Numbered from the stretch's first letter, positions 43,644-52,545 are shown. The stretch is DNA of 64,000 nucleotides from Chloroflexota bacterium (GCA_026708115.1 JAPOVL010000013.1:124001-188000), one strand, 5' to 3'. Made by a program: numbers and translations. Notes: generated from the letters alone by a model not told the origin.

Positions 43644-44639
43644 ATGGGGGAACAAAGCCTGGCTAACAAGCGACTGGTCTATGAATTCTTAACCGGGGTC
43701 GAGCGCTTCCGCCAATCGCCCGCGTTGCTGGGCGATTATTTCGCGGACCATGCGCTCTGGTATGGCCCCGCTCCCTTCGATAGGCAAGCGGGCGTCGACG
43801 CGCTTTGGCAGACGTTCTGGGCGCCCTTGTTCGCCAGCTTTTCCGGCCTCCGGCGACGCATCGATATCTTGCTCGGGGGCAGATGCGAAGCCGAGAACTG
43901 GGTCGCCAGCAGCGGCTACTTGTTCGGCCGCTTCGAGCGGGACTGGTTGGGCATAGCCGCAAACGACCGGCAAACCTACCTGCGCTTTGGCGAGTTTTAT
44001 CGGATTGAAGCTGGCAAGATCGATAAGGTCTACGCGCTTTATGATCTGATTGAGGTGATGCAGCAGGCGGGCTGCGATCCGCTGCCAGCGAGCCTGGGCC
44101 TGGCTGGATTCGTGCCGCCGCCGCGGGCCGCCGATGGCCTTTTGCTCGCCGACCAAGCGCCCGCCGAATCGGCCAAGACTTTCCAAATCGCCTACGATAT
44201 GCTCTTCCAGGGAATGAACAGTTTTGATCAAGAGAACAAGGAGAGCATGCGCTTTTCGCGCTACTGGCACGATAACATGCACTGGTATGGTCCCGCAGGC
44301 ATCGGCGCCACGCGCGACCTGAAGGAATTCGAAGATAATCATCAGTTGCCCTGGCTGCGCGCTTTTCCCGATCGTCAAGTTGTCTGGGAATCGCCCATGT
44401 TCGCCGACGGCATTTATGCCGCAACGGCTGGCTGGCGCGAGGTCATCGCCAGGCACAGCGGCGAATACCTTGGGCAGCCCGCCACTGGCAGGCAGATTGA
44501 ATTCCGCGTCATGGACTTCTGGCGCCGCGAGGGAGACTTGCTCAGCGAGAATTGGGTGCTGATTGACCTGATCGACGCCTTTCGCCAATTTGGCGTCGAT
44601 CTCTTCGCAGAATTGCCCCAGGAGGCAGACAACACATGA
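43644..44639 (+). CDS. Double SnoaL-like (NTF2-fold) protein 4
   Basis: 331 aa, related to the three minus-strand paralogues and divergent from them. LGDYFADHALWYGPAPFDRQ and YLFGRFERDWLGIAANDRQT in the first half; YWHDNMHWYGPAGIGATRD, DNHQLPWLRAFPDRQV and ENWVLIDLIDAFRQFGVDLF in the second. It overlaps the sarcosine-oxidase-like gene by four bases (ATGA), so the two products are likely made together and may act on one pathway. Binding or cyclising of a small substrate is the usual role of this fold. Confidence 0.75.
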   Translation: MGEQSLANKRLVYEFLTGVERFRQSPALLGDYFADHALWYGPAPFDRQAGVDALWQTFWAPLFASFSGLRRRIDILLGGRCEAENWVASSGYLFGRFERDWLGIAANDRQTYLRFGEFYRIEAGKIDKVYALYDLIEVMQQAGCDPLPASLGLAGFVPPPRAADGLLLADQAPAESAKTFQIAYDMLFQGMNSFDQENKESMRFSRYWHDNMHWYGPAGIGATRDLKEFEDNHQLPWLRAFPDRQVVWESPMFADGIYAATAGWREVIARHSGEYLGQPATGRQIEFRVMDFWRREGDLLSENWVLIDLIDAFRQFGVDLFAELPQEADNT

Positions 44640-45775
44640 AACATTACGACGCAATCGTTATTGGCGTCGGCGGGATGGGCAGCGCGACGCTCTATCACCT
44701 GGCCAAGCGCGGTTGGAAGGCGCTGGGCATTGAGCAGTTCGAGGCGCCGCACGACATGGGCTCGTCGCACGGTCTGACGCGCATCATCCGATTGGCTTAC
44801 TACGAGGACCCGTCCTATGTGCCGCTGTTGAGGCGCGCTTATGAACTCTGGGATCAACTGGAAGGCGACGCGGGCGAGAAGCTCTTCTATCAAACCGGCA
44901 GCATCGACATGGGTCCGGAAGACAGCGATGTCTTCGCCGGCAGCCTGCGAAGCTGCCTCGAACACGATCTCGCATACCAGGTCCTAAACAGCCGACAACT
45001 GAGCGAGCGCTTTCCAGGCTACCGAATGCCCAGCGAAACAATGGCTCTCTTTCAGCCCCAGGGCGGCTTGCTGGTTCCCGAAGGCTGCATTTCTGCCTAC
45101 GTCCGACTGGCGCAAAAGCATGGCGCTTGCCTGCGCAGCGGCGAACGGGTCACCGGCTGGGAAGTCCGCAATGATGAAAGCCTTGCTGTGCGGACTGAGC
45201 GCGGGGAATACAGCGCGGACAAGCTCGTCATCTGTGGCGGCGCCTGGGCCTACAAGCTCGTTCCCGAGTTGACCGGCAAAGCCGTCCCGGAACGCCAGGT
45301 GCTGATCTGGCTGCGCCCGAAGCAGCCGGAGCTGTTCCGGCCGGAGCGCTTTCCGGTTTGGAACGCGCTGGTCGACGAGGGGCGCTACTATGGCTTCCCG
45401 GAATTCAATCCAGGCGGCGCGACGCCGGGCATGAAATTCGGGCGCTGGCATCATCGTGAAGAAACCTGTGATCCCGACGCCGTCGATCGCGACACCTATC
45501 CCGCAGACGAAGCCTTGCTGCGCCAGTTCGCCGAGCGCTACTTTCCCGCCGGAGCTGGCGCAACCTTGCGCATGAGCACCTGCATGTTCACCAATACCGT
45601 CGATGAACACTGGGTCTTGGCTACGCTGCCCGGCGCTCCGCAGGTATCGGTGGCGGCCGGCTTCAGCGGGCACGGCTTCAAGATGGCCAGCGTCATCGGC
45701 GAGATCATGGCCGATCTGGCGCAGAACGGCTCTACGCGGCACGATATCAGCCTGCACCAACTGCAACGGCTCTGA
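44636..45775 (+). CDS. Sarcosine oxidase/N-methyltryptophan oxidase-like FAD enzyme
   Basis: 379 aa, matching monomeric sarcosine oxidase length. FAD-binding Rossmann motif VIGVGGMGSATLYHLAK (9-25) is at the N-terminus, followed by GIEQF and MGSSHGLTRIIR. The covalent FAD Cys lies in STCMFTNTVDEHW (near residue 316), just as in MSOX and SolA. The end has GFSGHGFKMASVIGEIMADL. It oxidises a secondary or N-methyl amino acid with oxygen; the exact amine is open. Coupled by a 4-base overlap to the SnoaL gene upstream; a racemase gene follows 220 bases later. Confidence 0.88.
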   Translation: MKHYDAIVIGVGGMGSATLYHLAKRGWKALGIEQFEAPHDMGSSHGLTRIIRLAYYEDPSYVPLLRRAYELWDQLEGDAGEKLFYQTGSIDMGPEDSDVFAGSLRSCLEHDLAYQVLNSRQLSERFPGYRMPSETMALFQPQGGLLVPEGCISAYVRLAQKHGACLRSGERVTGWEVRNDESLAVRTERGEYSADKLVICGGAWAYKLVPELTGKAVPERQVLIWLRPKQPELFRPERFPVWNALVDEGRYYGFPEFNPGGATPGMKFGRWHHREETCDPDAVDRDTYPADEALLRQFAERYFPAGAGATLRMSTCMFTNTVDEHWVLATLPGAPQVSVAAGFSGHGFKMASVIGEIMADLAQNGSTRHDISLHQLQRL

Positions 45776-45936
45776 TACTGTCGAATGCGGGCAACACGAG
45801 CGCAAGCTGCCTGTGGCATCCGGGCCCGCTATTGCAAAGGCTTTGTTGAGTAGCGGACTGGCATGAAGCGAGGCGCTACAGTAGCGACGGTTCAGCCAAT
45901 CGCTGATCTTAACAGGATTCCTATATGTCTGAATCC

Positions 45937-45961
45937 GTAGGGGCGACCAATCTGGTCGCCC
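45937..45961 (+). repeat. GGGGCGACC-type palindrome, copy 3
   Basis: GTAGGGGCGACC, short loop, GGTCGCCC. It lies in the upstream extension of the racemase open frame, showing that this extension is not coding. Confidence 0.65.
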
Positions 45962-45996
45962 GTGAATCATCACCGGGAGTGGGGGTGAAGCCTATC

Positions 45997-46692
45997 ATGA
46001 AAACAATTGGACTCATCGGCGGGCTCAGCTGGGAATCCAGCATCGAGTACTACCGCATCATCAACCAGGAGACGCAGAAGCGCCTGGGCGGCCTTCATTC
46101 CGCCAAGTGCCTGATGCACTCTTTCGACTTCGCCGAAATCGAAGCCCTGCAAGCCGCGGGCGATTGGGAGGCTGCGACCGGGCAAATGATCGCCGCAGCC
46201 CAAACACTTGAAGGCGCGGGCGCGGACTGTATCGTCATCTGCAGCAATACCATGCATCGCATGGCGGGCGACCTGGCCGCCGCCGTGGAGCGACCGCTGA
46301 TTCATATCGCCGACGCCACCGCCAAGGTCATCTTGGACGACGGCCTGGGGACCGTCGGTTTGCTGGGCACGCGCTACACCATGGAGGGGGACTTTTACAA
46401 AGGGCGCATGACCGACCGCTTTGGTCTGCATGTGCTGATTCCCGATGCCGAAGGCCGCGACATCGTACACCGCATCATCTACGAAGAACTGGTGCGCGGC
46501 TTGATCGAGTCGGAGTCGCGCGCTCTATATCAAGCGGTGATCGAGCAACTGCGGAGGGATGGCGCCGAGGCGGTCATCCTCGGCTGCACGGAGATCGGCT
46601 TGCTGATCAAGCCGGAGGATTGTCCCATTCCCAGTTACGATACGACTTATCTGCATGCGCTGGCCGCGGTGGAGTGGGCATTGAGTGATTGA
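45997..46692 (+). CDS. Aspartate/glutamate racemase-family protein
   Basis: 231 aa from the ATG at 45997; the frame begins at 45925 but passes through a palindromic repeat and MKTIGLIGGLSWESS is the family start. Two catalytic Cys are seen: CSNTMH (C82) and LGCTEIGLL (near 195). The family converts L- to D-aspartate or related acids, without cofactor, in the cytoplasm. As it stands downstream of an amine oxidase it may act on an amino acid in the same route, though it has its own space upstream and could be separate. Confidence 0.88.
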   Translation: MKTIGLIGGLSWESSIEYYRIINQETQKRLGGLHSAKCLMHSFDFAEIEALQAAGDWEAATGQMIAAAQTLEGAGADCIVICSNTMHRMAGDLAAAVERPLIHIADATAKVILDDGLGTVGLLGTRYTMEGDFYKGRMTDRFGLHVLIPDAEGRDIVHRIIYEELVRGLIESESRALYQAVIEQLRRDGAEAVILGCTEIGLLIKPEDCPIPSYDTTYLHALAAVEWALSD

Positions 46693-46890
46693 ACTACGCG
46701 GAAGCGCTGGCCATACATATGTCGCTGGCGCTGCCGGGCGCTGGCGCTGACTGTCTCGGCGGTCTGGAAGGGCAGGGCGACGCGCAATGGCGCCGTCCCA
46801 AATGAACTCGGCCATCATAACGCCCGTTTTTCTGCGCCTTTTGCGATCTCTGTAGTTCAAAAAGATCACTACCCCTCTGCGCGAGTGCGC

Positions 46891-46917
46891 TTGCCAGGGC
46901 TGCCGAAATCTTATAAG
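46891..46917 (+). promoter_or_regulatory. Possible promoter of antitoxin-like gene
   Basis: TTGCCA, 15-base spacer, TATAAG, about 30 bases ahead of the ATG at 46948. The spacer is short, so support is modest. Confidence 0.35.
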
Positions 46918-46947
46918 CTTAGCGCAGAATAGAATAGGCGAAATCGC

Positions 46948-47214
46948 ATGGATCCAATGACACAGTCTGAACCGGAAAAGACACAGACGCCAAAGCCGGA
47001 CACTCCCAGCCCTAATCTCAGCCCCGAACAGCAGGAACTCCTGCGCAGCCTCGAACGCAGCTTGCAGCAAGTCGCCTGCGGCGAAACGCGCCCTGTTGAG
47101 GAATTCCTGGAAGAACTGCGCTTGGAGCGCGAAGCCGAAGCCAATGATAATCAAATCGTCGACGGAATTCGAAGCCCGGATCCGGAAACTCCTCAAGAGG
47201 TATCGTCAAGCTGA
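46948..47214 (+). CDS. Small antitoxin-like protein
   Basis: 88 aa. A polar, proline-rich start is followed by SLERSLQQVACGETRPVEEFLEEL (about 34-57), the pattern of short antitoxins with G-E-x-x-P-x-x-x-F/L-x-x-L that pair with RelE/ParE toxins. An overlapping frame just downstream (47144) has the look of such a toxin start. The last 24 residues overlap that frame by 71 bases, so they may be a shifted end. Function is inferred only from the pairing. Confidence 0.45.
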   Translation: MDPMTQSEPEKTQTPKPDTPSPNLSPEQQELLRSLERSLQQVACGETRPVEEFLEELRLEREAEANDNQIVDGIRSPDPETPQEVSSS

Positions 47215-47326
47215 CCGCGACATGAGGGATTTGGCGCTTTCGCTAAATGAGCGTGCCGCCCCTAAAGCGCGCAATACTGTGTATAACTTACTTGGAATTG
47301 CTTCTGCAGTAAACTGCCTTCCCTAA
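47144..47326 (+). pseudogene. Truncated RelE/ParE-like toxin remnant
   Basis: 60 aa beginning MIIKSSTEFEARIRKLLKRYRQADRDMRDL, the form of the toxin start in cyanobacterial and Chloroflexota RelE/ParE pairs (F-E-x-x-x-K-x-L-L-K-K-Y-R-x-x-D). The following central and catalytic segment (usually K-V-R-L ... R-V-I-Y-Y) is missing and replaced by unrelated residues before the stop, which overlaps the stop of the convergent gene. So the toxin is probably dead. Confidence 0.4.
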
Positions 47327-48675
47327 CAAGCCACATCTACCCGCCAGACGCCGCCATCCGTCCCATTGGCCGCCAGGGCCAGCACCCTCCCGTCCGGCGA
47401 CAGCGCCGACCAGGCCCGCGATTCGCGCGTCAAGCGCAGGGGCAGGGGCGTCAGCGTGTGCAATTCCCGCGTCCCGCGGTCGAAGCATTGCAAGCTGGGC
47501 GCGCCCTCGACATCGCGAATGACATAGATCACGCGCCGCTCGCCGGAACGCGCCATGATCGGCGCCGGGTAATTGTTGCCCGGCAAGTCCGCCTCGAAGA
47601 GCAATTCCCGGCTCCCGTAAGCGTAGCGCAAGTAGTATCCGTCTCGATCGTCGATGCGCCAGCCGACCACCGCGGCCAGGCCATCCGCGGCCGGGCCCGG
47701 CACGATCAGCGACGGTTCCAGATCTTCCAGACGACCCATCAGCACCTTGCCCTCGACATCGCCGGTGAAATAATGCACCGGCTCGCCGTAGGCGCCGAAG
47801 TAATAGGCCAAAAAGACGCTGGGCTTGTCCGCCCAGAGGAAGCCGCGCAGGCTGTGCTTGTGCAGGGCGTCGTGGATCAAGCGCTTGAAGCTGCCGTCCG
47901 GCTCGGCGGAGAGGATGGTATGCAGGTCGTTCTGGTAGACGATGCGTCGCGCATTCGGCGGAAAAGTCATTTGCGAGCCGTAAAACAGATCGGGATTCTG
48001 ATCGCCCGACTGCGTGATCATGGCCGCGCCGCTGCGCTCGATCATTTCCTCGTTGACACGCGCTGCTGCCGGATGTTCCGCCGGCGAGAGCGCGTGATCG
48101 GGGGCGCTGTAGCGCCACCACTGCAATTCTGTGAAGACCGCGTCCGCGCAGCCCACGCCGTAAAGCAGCGTCTCGTCATCCAGCCATTGAAGCCGGACCG
48201 CTTCGGCGCGCGCTATCAAACGCGCCGCCGGGGACGCCGCTGCCGCTTCCGGCTCGTGCTCTACGGCATCGGCGTTGATGCGCACTTCTACGCTGGCCAC
48301 GGTTCCATCTTCAAATAGCTCGAAGGGCGCGCTGAAGGCCTGAAGACCTTCCGGGGGCAGGGCATAGCCCAGCAAAGCCGTTCCACAGGCATCCACCAGG
48401 AAACCAAATCCTTCGCCAATCAGTTCACCGTCGGCGTCATAGGCATCAACCAGGATTCTGATATGGGAGTAGGCTTGGCTGCCGTAGTTATAAATGTCGC
48501 CAGAGACCACGGGGCTCTCGCCGCCGAAGCCGTCCGCCTGCGTCCCCACTTGCGTGTTCGACAGCAATAGCTCCGGTTCGTCCTGGGCGACAGCCGATGC
48601 CGCCAGCGCGCTCAGAAGCGCCAAAATCAATAGCAAGCACTGCATCGCTTGTCTCGTTGTCCGCCGTTCGGTCAT
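47323..48675 (-). CDS. Exported protein with FxLYD-like domain and beta-propeller-like part
   Basis: 450 aa from the ATG at 48675; the frame reaches 48714, and Met24 (48645) is another start. Signal peptide (about 11-31 from the chosen start) ends ASAVAQ. The next 100 residues (SNTQVGTQADGFGG, VSGDIYNYGSQAYSHIRILV, VASVEVRI) resemble an FxLYD-type beta domain. The rest has repeated Trp/Tyr-rich blades (RLQWLDDETLLYG, RIVYQNDLHTILSAEPDG, WSALSPDGRVLALAANG) in the manner of TolB or WD40-like propellers. An extracytoplasmic ligand-binding protein is likely; no enzyme residues are known. Downstream of the BMP-type gene, with a CCCCTCCCC palindrome between. Confidence 0.65.
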   Translation of the reverse strand: MTERRTTRQAMQCLLLILALLSALAASAVAQDEPELLLSNTQVGTQADGFGGESPVVSGDIYNYGSQAYSHIRILVDAYDADGELIGEGFGFLVDACGTALLGYALPPEGLQAFSAPFELFEDGTVASVEVRINADAVEHEPEAAAASPAARLIARAEAVRLQWLDDETLLYGVGCADAVFTELQWWRYSAPDHALSPAEHPAAARVNEEMIERSGAAMITQSGDQNPDLFYGSQMTFPPNARRIVYQNDLHTILSAEPDGSFKRLIHDALHKHSLRGFLWADKPSVFLAYYFGAYGEPVHYFTGDVEGKVLMGRLEDLEPSLIVPGPAADGLAAVVGWRIDDRDGYYLRYAYGSRELLFEADLPGNNYPAPIMARSGERRVIYVIRDVEGAPSLQCFDRGTRELHTLTPLPLRLTRESRAWSALSPDGRVLALAANGTDGGVWRVDVAC

Positions 48676-48721
48676 TTCAATAGTCGGACATGGGAGCCGG
48701 AATCCGACCACCAATAAAACG

Positions 48722-48759
48722 CCCCTCCCCGATATGTCGCGGAGGGGCTGGGGAGGGGT
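48722..48759. repeat. CCCCTCCCC palindrome, copy 3
   Basis: CCCCTCCCCGATATGTCGC then GGAGGGGCTGGGGAGGGGT. Between two co-directional minus-strand genes, where it may terminate or protect the upstream transcript. Confidence 0.6.
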
Positions 48760-48812
48760 AGAACTTACAGTCCGCCCTCAGTGTTTTCAGCAATCCATGT
48801 GCCGGTGATAGC

Positions 48813-50075
48813 TTATTCGCTCGCGCCGATCATGCCTTCCAGCAATTGCGGGATGAACCAGATATCCAGCAAGGTCACCGGCTCCATGTCTCCCGCCAAC
48901 TGCGTGCCGTCTTGCAAGTTCAGCGGTCCGCTCCACAAGAACATCTCGCCGGCATGCATGGGGTCAGTCTGGAAGTCATGGATCTCCTGCGCGAATGCGG
49001 TGAGTGTCTCGCGGTGCTCCATGCCCAGGCCATCGCCGAAGACATAGCCGCTGACGCTGTAATCGGTGTCAGTATAGAAACCGTCAGCGCCGATCTCATC
49101 CCATTTTGGCTCCCACCACAGCCATTCCTGCGACCAACTGCCATCCAGCACGCGCTCTACCACACTGAGATAGGCTGGACCCCAATTGTAATAGGCGGAA
49201 CCCAGGCAGGCGTCCGGCGCTTCGGAACAGCCGTTGACATTGCCGTAGGGCACGCCGTAGCTGGTATCGCCCTCTGCCATGTAGCGGCCCGCAACGGTGA
49301 TCGCCTCGGTGGTGTCAATGCCGGAGATGATGACATCGGCGCCGCCATCGAGCATTTGCTGCGCCACCTCGACTGGGTCCAGCGTCACGCCCGGGATATG
49401 GAACCAGAAGCCAATCCACTTCACCTCGAAGGTGATGTCGTCCGCCGACATATCATCGCGGTAATTGTCGGCGCAGTAACGCGCGCCCAGGTAGCTGGAT
49501 GCGACCAAACGGCGCGTCTCGGGATTGATCAGCGCGCCAAGATAGCCGATGTGCCCCGATTCGCTCGCCAGCGCAGCGGCGCAGCCGGCGATCATGCGCG
49601 GCAATTCCATATAGGTATTGAAGTTGCCCACATTCGCCGGCGGCAACTCGGGCAAATCATGCATCATCGCATGGTCGCCCATGACTATATCACTGGCTTG
49701 AATGGCGTTGCTGCCAGTGATATTGATGAAAGTGACATCGGGGAAGGCCGCCGCCACCACATTTGTGTCTTCTTCAAAACTGTCGGACGTAGTGAAGATG
49801 ACCGACGCGCCTTCGTCGACCATCAATTCGACAACATCCATCAACGTGGTCTCGGGCGAATCAGCCGGGTTGAGGCTCTCAAATTCAAGTATCGTCGCAC
49901 CGGTTTTGGCGGCGACATACTCGCCTGCTTCATGGTGCGAGGTACTCCAGCCCCGATCGTCATTCGGACCCACCAAAACAACCCCAACAACAACTTCGTC
50001 CTGCGCCGCGGCCGGCGCGATCAGAATCCCAACAAGTGCAAAAACCAGCGACAATAGAGCCAATTTGCGGAACAT
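48813..50075 (-). CDS. BMP-family ABC transporter substrate-binding protein
   Basis: 420 aa from the ATG at 50075, which has a perfect GGAGG site; the frame starts at 50105. Signal peptide FRKLALLSLVFALVGILIAPAAAQ. Mature start VVVGVVLVGPNDDRGWSTSHHEAG is the BMP family nucleoside-type start. Further: VIFTTSDSFEEDTNVVAAAFPDV, GYLGALINPETRRLVASSYLG, DVIISGIDTTEAI, YNWGPAYLSVVERVLDG. The family binds nucleosides or autoinducer-like small compounds for an ABC importer. No permease or ATPase genes are in the window, so the importer parts lie elsewhere or are shared. Confidence 0.88.
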   Translation of the reverse strand: MFRKLALLSLVFALVGILIAPAAAQDEVVVGVVLVGPNDDRGWSTSHHEAGEYVAAKTGATILEFESLNPADSPETTLMDVVELMVDEGASVIFTTSDSFEEDTNVVAAAFPDVTFINITGSNAIQASDIVMGDHAMMHDLPELPPANVGNFNTYMELPRMIAGCAAALASESGHIGYLGALINPETRRLVASSYLGARYCADNYRDDMSADDITFEVKWIGFWFHIPGVTLDPVEVAQQMLDGGADVIISGIDTTEAITVAGRYMAEGDTSYGVPYGNVNGCSEAPDACLGSAYYNWGPAYLSVVERVLDGSWSQEWLWWEPKWDEIGADGFYTDTDYSVSGYVFGDGLGMEHRETLTAFAQEIHDFQTDPMHAGEMFLWSGPLNLQDGTQLAGDMEPVTLLDIWFIPQLLEGMIGASE

Positions 50076-50366
50076 ATGGTCCTCCAACAACTGAATCTTC
50101 AACAAGTCAATTCACGACAGGACGCCGTTGCTTTGAGTTTAACAAATTCTTTTCGCTGGGCAAGTCGAATTATCTCAGCAGACCCGCGTCGATCGCCAGC
50201 AACATGATTCGCCGCGCGTCCCAATTGAAACCGCTCTGCAAAGCGGTCGTGCAACCGAAAAATCCGCGTCCCGCAAATTTCATGCTAAGTCTGGGTAGTT
50301 CCAAGAAAATGCTGTGGAAAAAACCCGACTGTGGCGAGGGTTGATAAGGCAGAATCGCGGCGAGTT

Positions 50367-51098
50367 TCAAGGTTTGAGACAGCGATAACGCGTGATAACC
50401 ATCTCCCGTCGTGTACGGATGAGGATGTCCTGGTCTTCCCCGGCTATCAGCGACTCGATCCGATCCGGCAATTCCTCCGCCATAACGCTCCGCCGCAATG
50501 TCGTCGCATGGGCGCGCAGGTCCTCGATACTGTCTAGGTCGGTTGTCACCAAGAATTGGGCATCGTGCATGGGCGCGATCAGACCTTGATCCCGCAAGCT
50601 CTCCAGCGCCGCGTCGGCTGCCCAATGATCGGCAAATGTAGCGGAGGAATCGATCTCGCCGATATGGAATCGCGTACCTGATACGTCAAGTTCAACCAGC
50701 CGATTCTTGGTCGCCGGGCGCAGGTCAATAAAGCTGCCTCCCTCCCGCAACACGCGATGCGTTTCTTTAAGGGCATGGACCATGCCCTCTGGCTCAATTC
50801 ATCAGAAAGACAGCGAAAAGAGCGCATGATCGAAACTGTCGGATTTGAAGGGCAGGTGAACGCCGCTCGCTTCCAGGATACTTGCGGTTTCGCGGAATCG
50901 CTGCGGCCTCTGCCGTACAGCTTCAGCCAATGTATCGGGCGTCACATCGATACCGACGAGCGCATCCGCGAACTCGGCGCATTGCCAGGTCAGACGACCG
51001 TCGCCGCAACCGATTTCCAGAATGCGATCGCATTGAGAAGGCAGCATATCCAGCAAGTACTTCTTCTCGTGCCCAGCGGTATCGCTCCGTATCCCCAT
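50367..51098 (-). pseudogene. Methyltransferase-like gene interrupted by two in-frame TGA codons
   Basis: Two consecutive open frames in one reading frame: 51098-50802 (98 aa, with SAM motif I RILEIGCGDGRLTWQ and GIDVTP) and 50783-50367 (138 aa, with ALKETHRVLREGGSFIDLRP, a post-motif typical for the same protein). Between them the frame reads HALFSLSF, TGA, TGA, IEPEGM. Nothing else is missing, so this is one class I methyltransferase gene with two successive stop codons. Other genes here use TGA as a normal stop, so general recoding is not the explanation. Likely a recent pseudogene. It begins 17 bases after the SH3b gene stop. Confidence 0.65.
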
Positions 51099-51115
51099 CG
51101 CTCTCGGGCTCTAGC

Positions 51116-52426
51116 CTAGACACAGTCACTGATTCGCGTGACAAAACCGATGTTGACCCAGCCCGCCTGGCCTTGATACTCGACCTTGTACCAGGCTTCA
51201 AGTCGTTCCGTCGCCGTCATCTCTGCCCGATAAGGGATTTGGGCCAGGATCTCATGAGCGAGTCCGGGGCCAGCCCGCAAGTTAATGTTATCGGTTGCCC
51301 TCAGAGCACAGTTGCTCAGTGCCGTTCCGGACAATTCAGCCTGTTCGGCGTTCGCCGGGGCCCTTGGGACAGCGCTGGCGACGCTGGCGCCGCAGCCGGA
51401 GCCCGGCACTACATAAGCGCCGTTGACCCAACCGGTCAACTCTTCATAGGAGACCCGGTACCATTCGCCATCTCTGAAGGTCGCGTTCAGGCGAGTCTTG
51501 CGAGGGATGATGGTTAAACGCGCGTGTAAAATGCTCGAACCACTGCGGAGACTGAGATTCGACAATGTGGTTAGATAACAGTACCTAAGGACAGCGCTCT
51601 CGGCTTGTGCGGCTGGCGCAACTGGAGAGTTATCGCTGGGGTCGCCAGCGGGTTCGCTAACAGGTTGACTGACGGGCTGGCGTGCAGGCGCGCTGATGGG
51701 CTCGCTGGTTTGGAGCAGCACTACCGTGCCCGCGCGATCAATGGTCCCGCAGGTCATGCCGTCGACAGCTTGCGAGGCCAAATCCGATACGGCGCGTGGC
51801 GAGGTAGCAGCGTCCAGAAACTTCAGCGTACCCTGGTTGCGGAAGCAGACCAGAATGCTGGTTTCGACAATGTGCCAGATATCAACAGCATCGCGGATGC
51901 CCTGCGCGATCAAATCGGCGATGCCAACGCCGGCCGGGCCGATCCGCCTGCATTGGGCATTATACGGACTGTTGCTCCTGACCACGATATCCGTTGGCAG
52001 GTGGGAGCAAGTATCAACCGAAGGGCGCGGCGTCGCGGTTGCACGCAGAGAGCGTCTCGGACAATTGTCAGAATCTTTCGCCCTAAATCTTATGAGCTTG
52101 TTGCCAAAGACTATACTGCCATCAAAGTCCGCGTCCACAAATAAGTTATATAATTGACCGGACTTTAGTTCATCGATTTCGCAGGAGCTGTCGGAAGAAC
52201 TGCAGATGACATTATAATCATTCTCAAAGTCGACAATATTATAACCCGACGCCCCGTACGCTCCTTTCCAGCTTATGGTGACTTTGTCATCGCAAATCTC
52301 ACCAATTATTATGTCGTCGGGATTAAACTGCTGCGCCAGCGTGCCTGTGGCGCTCAGCAACAAAATGCTAGCCAACCAGTAATGTAAACGCTTTCCCAAA
52401 AATCTGATATTGTTTCCCATCATCAT
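51116..52426 (-). CDS. Exported protein with Fn3-like segment and two SH3b domains
   Basis: 436 aa. Signal peptide (about 12-31: LHYWLASILLLSATGTLAQ). Then an Fn3-like stretch (about 35-115: ISWKGAYGASGYNIVDF), a middle region with several Cys (about 120-230), a Pro-rich linker (SAPARQPVSQPVSEPAG) and two bacterial SH3-type domains: one about 270-330 (NLSLRSGSSILHARLTIIPR...GWVNGAYVV), one about 370-430 (NINLRAGPGLAHEILAQIP...GWVNIGFVT). SH3b binds peptidoglycan peptides or helps surface proteins. Base composition is slightly AT-rich compared with neighbours. Function unknown. Confidence 0.75.
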   Translation of the reverse strand: MMMGNNIRFLGKRLHYWLASILLLSATGTLAQQFNPDDIIIGEICDDKVTISWKGAYGASGYNIVDFENDYNVICSSSDSSCEIDELKSGQLYNLFVDADFDGSIVFGNKLIRFRAKDSDNCPRRSLRATATPRPSVDTCSHLPTDIVVRSNSPYNAQCRRIGPAGVGIADLIAQGIRDAVDIWHIVETSILVCFRNQGTLKFLDAATSPRAVSDLASQAVDGMTCGTIDRAGTVVLLQTSEPISAPARQPVSQPVSEPAGDPSDNSPVAPAAQAESAVLRYCYLTTLSNLSLRSGSSILHARLTIIPRKTRLNATFRDGEWYRVSYEELTGWVNGAYVVPGSGCGASVASAVPRAPANAEQAELSGTALSNCALRATDNINLRAGPGLAHEILAQIPYRAEMTATERLEAWYKVEYQGQAGWVNIGFVTRISDCV

Positions 52427-52449
52427 TATTTTCCCTAATCATCTCTTTT

Positions 52450-52545
52450 TTGGCAAACCACCCTGCTCTTGCAAGGAGAAAGCTTGTTATTTTGTGTGAG
52501 CGCGACATTCCGGAGATCTTTTCTCCGGTTACGCGCCGAGCGGTT
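52450..52545 (+). repeat. R-element copy 7
   Basis: AGCTTGTTATTTTGTGTGAG, CGCGACATTCCGGAG, ATCTTTTCTCCGGTTACG, CGCCGAGCGGTT. The left TTTATGTAAA end is lost. Inverted pair with copy 8, about 395 bases away. Confidence 0.7.

Noticed and set aside
46525..47196. 223-aa minus-strand frame over the racemase end and antitoxin-like gene
   Set aside because: No domain or ribosome site; overlaps a well-supported racemase gene.
48846..50057. 403-aa open frame opposite the BMP-family gene
   Set aside because: Shadow frame: no recognisable motif, while the opposite strand has signal peptide, perfect ribosome site and family motifs.
50367..51098. Genome-wide reading of TGA as an amino acid
   Set aside because: Many well-supported genes here end with TGA at the expected length (for example the TauE/SafE permease and the dioxygenase), so TGA is a stop in this organism; only a local readthrough remains possible.
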